Shown here piece by piece: positions 59,695-64,000 of a stretch of 64,000 nt of DNA; the first letter of the stretch is position 1, and every line of letters begins with the position of its first letter. Origin of the DNA: Antilocapra americana (Eukaryota; Chordata; Mammalia; Artiodactyla; Antilocapridae). Under the pieces are notes generated by a model. That model was not told the DNA's origin. It worked only from the letters and a program-made list of their open reading frames with translations, and did no database searches. A program made the translations under genes and the position numbers. The DNA lies in assembly GCA_007570785.1 (NCBI GenBank), contig ML660211.1, positions 5,182,463 to 5,246,462 of the forward strand, read 5' to 3'.

Positions 59695-60454
59695 TTGCTT
59701 CTGCTTTATTGCATCTACTTCTGCTTTACTGACTATGCCAAAGCCTTTGACAGTGTGGAAAACAACAAACTGTGGAAAATTCTCGAAGAGCTACGAATAC
59801 CGGCTCATCTGACCTGCCTCCTGAGAAATGCAGGTCAAGAAGCAACAGTTAGAACCAGACATGGAATAGCAGACTGGTTCCGAATAAGAAAAGGAGTATG
59901 TCAAGGCTGTATATCATCACCCTGTTTATTTAACTCATATACATAGTACATTATGAGAAATGCTGGGCCGGAGGAAACACAAACTGGAATCAAGATTGCC
60001 AGGAGAAATATCAATAACCTCAGGTGACACCACCCTTATGGCAGAAAGCGAAGAACTAAAGAGCCTCTTGATGAAAGTGAAAGAGGAGAGTGGAAAAGTT
60101 GGCTTAAAACTCAGCATTCAGAAAACTAAGATCATGGCATCTGATGCCATCACTCCATGGCAAATAGATGGGGAAACAATGGAAACAGTGGCAGACTTTA
60201 TTTTCTTGGAATCCAAAATCACTGCAGATGGTGACTGCAGCCATGAAATTAAAAGATGCTTACTCTTTGGAAGAAAAGTTATGACCAACCTAGACAGCGT
60301 ATTAAAAAGCAGAGACATTACTTTGCCAACAACGGTCCATCTAGTCAAGGCTATGATTTTTCCAGTAGTCATGTATGGATGTGAGAGTTGGACTATAAAG
60401 AAATCTGAGTGCCAAAGAATTGCAACTTTTTTTTTTTTTTTGGTTGTCAAATAA
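59695..60454 (+). pseudogene. BovB ORF2 RT fragment, catalytic motif deleted
   Basis: Two frames. The first reads FTDYAKAFDSVENNKLWKIL to GVCQGCISSPCLFN and stops where the consensus has AEYIM. The second reads TTLMAESEELKSLL onward to MIFPVVMYGCESWTIKK. Near 60023 the codons for the YADD motif are missing (net loss of 8 bases against the sister copies), which also shifts the frame. Confidence 0.85.
60416..60430. repeat. Target duplication of RPL12 retrocopy, poly(A) side
   Basis: agaattgcaactttt, identical to 61072-61086. Its last T's merge with the poly(T) of the insert. Confidence 0.95.
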
Positions 60455-60457
60455 TCC

Positions 60458-60463
60458 TTTATT
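60458..60463 (-). promoter_or_regulatory. AATAAA polyadenylation signal of RPL12 copy
   Basis: AATAAA on the minus strand, 16 nt before the poly(A) tract and shortly after the TAA stop; carried over from the parental mRNA. Confidence 0.9.
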
Positions 60464-60485
60464 TTTCTTTTTCCTTTTGCAGTTC

Positions 60486-61151
<666 letters not shown>

Positions 61152-61780
61152 CTAAAGTGGATCAGTCCTGGGTATTCATTGGAAGGACTGATGTTGAAGC
61201 AGAAACTCCAATACTCTGGCCACTTGATGCAAAGAATTGAATCATTGGAAAAGACCCTGATTCTGGGAAATATTGAAGATGGGAGGAGAAGGGGACGACA
61301 GAGGATGAGATGGTTGGATGTGACTTGATGGATGTGAGTTTGAGCAAGCTCTAGGAGTTGCTGGTGGACAGGGAAGCCTGACATGCTGCAGTCCATGGGG
61401 TTGCAAAGAGTTGGACATGACTGAGCAACCGAGCTGAACTGAACTGATAGTTGCTTTACAATGTTGCATTACTTTCTCCTGTACAATGAAGTGAATCAGC
61501 TCTATGTATACATATACCCCCTCCTTCTTGGACCTCCCTCCCACCACCACCCCGTAAGTCATCACCGAGCAACCAGCTGATCTCCCACTGCTGTAAATCA
61601 GCTTCCTACTAGCCAGATGTCTTACAAAAGACAGTGTTCTATGTCAGTCTCAATCTCCCAGTTCATCCTGCTCTCCCCTTCTTCCCCTGCATTGTGTCCA
61701 CAAGTCCATTCTCCATGTTTGTGTCTCTGTTCCTGCCCTGCAACTAGGTCCATCTGTATAGTTTCCTGGAGAGTGTGAAG

Positions 61781-62151
61781 AAATAGGGAACCTACTTGCC
61801 ACTCCTTTAGAATTGCATTATGTTTATATATTTATAGCCTGCCCTCTTTAGTAGAATGTACTCAATAAAAGCAAGTATTATATCTGTTCTTGTTGTATTT
61901 CCAGCACTTAGAATCATGCCTACACATAGTAGGTATGTAAGTTGAATAGCTTTGCCAAATATAGTTTGATTTTTAACCTATTGATAAATAGTAGTTCTCT
62001 GAGAAAAATGCATGAAAAAAATTGTGTGAACTCTGTTTTCCATTTTGATTTATCACATCAAATGTACCCTATGTTCTAGAAGTAAGATGACTGGATTGAA
62101 TTGAAATTTTGAATTATGATTAAATGTGTAATTTTTGTATAGACATCACCT
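61781..62151. other. No recognised feature
   Basis: AT-rich; the start (tcctttagaattgcattatg to cacatagtaggtatgtaag) recalls an ancient repeat but is too diverged to name. Confidence 0.35.
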
Positions 62152-62162
62152 GGAAGTTATTT

Positions 62163-62437
62163 GCTGCTGCTGCTACTAAGTCACTTCAGTCGTGTCCAAC
62201 TCTAGTGACCCCGTAGACAGCAGCCCACCAGGCTCCCCCGTCCCTTGGATTCTCCAGGCAAGATCATTGGAGTGGGTTGCCATTTCCTTCTCCAATGCAG
62301 GAAAGTGAAAAGTGAAAGGGAAGTTGCTCAGTCGTGTCTGACTCTTAGTGACCCCATGGACTGCAGCCTACCAGGCTCTTCTGTTCATGGGATTTTCTAG
62401 GCAAGAGTACTGGAGTGGGTTGACGTTGCCTTCTTCA
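62163..62437 (-). mobile_element. BOV-A2 SINE (dimer), target duplication
   Basis: Minus-strand dimer: a gctgctgctgct tail, first BOV-A unit, linker (caatgcaggaaagtgaaaag), second unit ending ttgccttcttca. Perfect 11-bp duplication ggaagttattt at 62152-62162 and 62438-62448. Confidence 0.93.
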
Positions 62438-62448
62438 GGAAGTTATTT

Positions 62449-63889
62449 AAACTTCTCTCATTATCAGTTTTAAAAAAAGCATTTTATGTCATACCAACCT
62501 ATGTGTAAGTTCAGGGGAGACTTCCCTGCTGAAAAACATTTCTTGTGATGTAGAGTTTCTAAGTTTCTCTGCTTGATGCCTCTCTATGCATGACTTTTGC
62601 TCTGCAGGAAATATTATTTTCCCAATATTCTTTACCCTCCCTCAAAGTTGTAAGCACTTTCAAGAAGCTCACTAACAAGGTATAAACACAACATTTATCA
62701 TTTCACAAATGTTTTGCTTTTCTTTGAAATCTTTCATCTTTAAACTACAAGAAATCTTAGTCTTTAAAGGTTCATAACAAAGGAAAAGAAAACTAAAATG
62801 AGAAAGTTCCACAACCGTATGGGTGCTCTTCCTTTGAACTCTGTGGGATTTTCAATTTTTCTAAGATGTTTGAGCCAATGGAAGAAGAAGCAATTTTGAC
62901 TGCTTCTTCTCTGAGCAGTATCCAGGGGCAGAGTCCATTAAATAAAGAGAGAAAAAGAGAGAGAGAGACAGACAGAGCACTCACCGTGGTATACTAAAAT
63001 CTGTATCATTGGCAGTGTGTGTTTTCATTTGTCATTTTTGAAAGTAGCATTTCACAAACAATCTTATGCAGCACTATAGAGTCACTATATGTTACAGACA
63101 TTACAGAGTTAGGAAAATTGAGAAATATATGCTACTAAAGAACAGTAGTGTTAATAGTAATTATTACTCATAAATGTGTTAAGAAAAAATGTAGATATGT
63201 ATGTTTTTCAATGTATATTGAAATAGACATTTGTGCATGATTCTCCCAACTCTTGTCAAAATCATTGGATAATATATTTCATACATTAATTAAATATATA
63301 TGTATTTTATTGAAATGATATAGCTAATAGAAAACCTGAGAAGCCAAAAACACACATTTGGATAACTAATTTAATTATGATATTTTTACATATACAAGAA
63401 AATTGTAAAGTCATCTACTTCTATCATTCAAATGCAAAACTAAAAGGATTTTTAAGACAAAGTATTGCACTTAACTGATCACTCTTCCTCCTCAAACATT
63501 TTCTTTAGATTTTTCTGACATTTTGCTTTTCAGGTTCTCCTAGTTATTTAGTCAGAATTCCAGTTAATCTGATGCAATTGTTACTTCATTGCACTCTGAA
63601 CTCCTTTAAGTTTGTTCATGACATTTTCATTACATTGAGGCTTATAGGCTATTTTTTTACTTGACTAACTCAATATCCTGCTATAACAGGCAATTAATGA
63701 AACTTTATAATGATGTCTATTCTTACATAAAAAAGTGGAAGACCATGTAAAATAATGAAATGCTATATTTAATACTAAGTGTTCTTTCATTCAACTTGCA
63801 ACAGGGCTGGTGAATTTAACTGCATAAAAGGGGACTACTGGCCAAAGTATATCCAGCAACATAAACAGACAGACTTTTAAAAAAATACT
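62449..63889. other. AT-rich DNA, no recognised feature
   Basis: About 1.4 kb without known repeats. It includes a 10-bp-arm hairpin at 62883-62910 and a GA-rich run near 62945-62975. The minus-strand frame 62793-62984 crosses both and shows no motif. Confidence 0.45.
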
Positions 63890-64000
63890 TTTAAATTATT
63901 GATTTATTTGGCCATGCCCTGAGGAATATGAGATCTTAGTTCTCCAATCAAGGATCAAACCTATGCCCCTGCATTGGAATGGTGAAGTCTTAACCACTGG
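63890..64000 (-). mobile_element. CHR-type SINE, runs off the window end
   Basis: Complement of a cetartiodactyl CHR-type tRNA-derived SINE: tttatttggccatgccctga, gagatcttagttctccaatc, aaggatcaaacctatgcccc, gaagtcttaaccactgg. The head start lies beyond the window. Confidence 0.75.

Noticed and set aside
62793..62984. Possible coding exon on the minus strand
   Set aside because: 63 codons with no recognised motif, a low-complexity N-terminus from a GA-rich run and no convincing splice sites.

Overview
The window is nuclear DNA of a ruminant, most likely a bovid. It is AT-rich, has no multi-exon host gene that I can recognise, and is crowded with ruminant-specific retroposons: tRNA-headed Bov-tA SINEs, dimeric BOV-A2 SINEs and BovB (RTE-clade) LINEs. 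Cow-type L1 3' ends, older L1, MaLR-type LTRs, MIR, CHR-type SINEs and one Tigger-like DNA transposon are also present. BovB with Bov-tA and BOV-A2 points to Pecora. The sequence alone does not settle the genus.

Layout. 1-1.7 kb: old L1 carrying a 220-bp Tigger/MER2-like element. 1.7-13 kb: unique AT-rich DNA with SINEs, three LTR relics and a MIR. 13-15.4 kb: L1 3' ends and a BOV-A2. 16-17.75 kb: a BovB whose 5' segment is inverted. 19-21.5 kb: old L1. 22-25.2 kb: a nest (Bov-tA hit by BovB, BovB hit by a young L1). 29.2-30.9 kb: plus-strand BovB. 35.3-40.5 kb: a truncated BovB and then a near full-length BovB. The latter begins with a tRNA-derived SINE head and is bounded by a 16-bp target duplication. 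42-53 kb: scattered SINEs, MIRs and old L1. 55.6-56.5 kb: plus-strand BovB. 59.6-61.8 kb: a second three-layer nest (L1 3'UTR hit by BovB, BovB hit by a processed RPL12 copy). 62-64 kb: BOV-A2, mostly unique DNA, and a CHR-type SINE running off the end.

The only full-length host-type open reading frame is the RPL12 retrocopy (60486-60983, minus strand). It is intact at 165 codons, has 5' and 3' UTRs, an AATAAA signal, a poly(A) tract and a perfect 15-bp target duplication. All other sizeable ORFs are BovB or L1 ORF2 remnants, or antisense readings of repeats.

I found no gene cluster, CRISPR array or undescribed multi-gene system. The items most worth a second look are the SINE-headed BovB, the inverted BovB, the intact RPL12 retrocopy and the nested insertions that give a relative chronology. 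Family names come from recognising characteristic sequence; no database search was run, and boundaries of old repeats are approximate.
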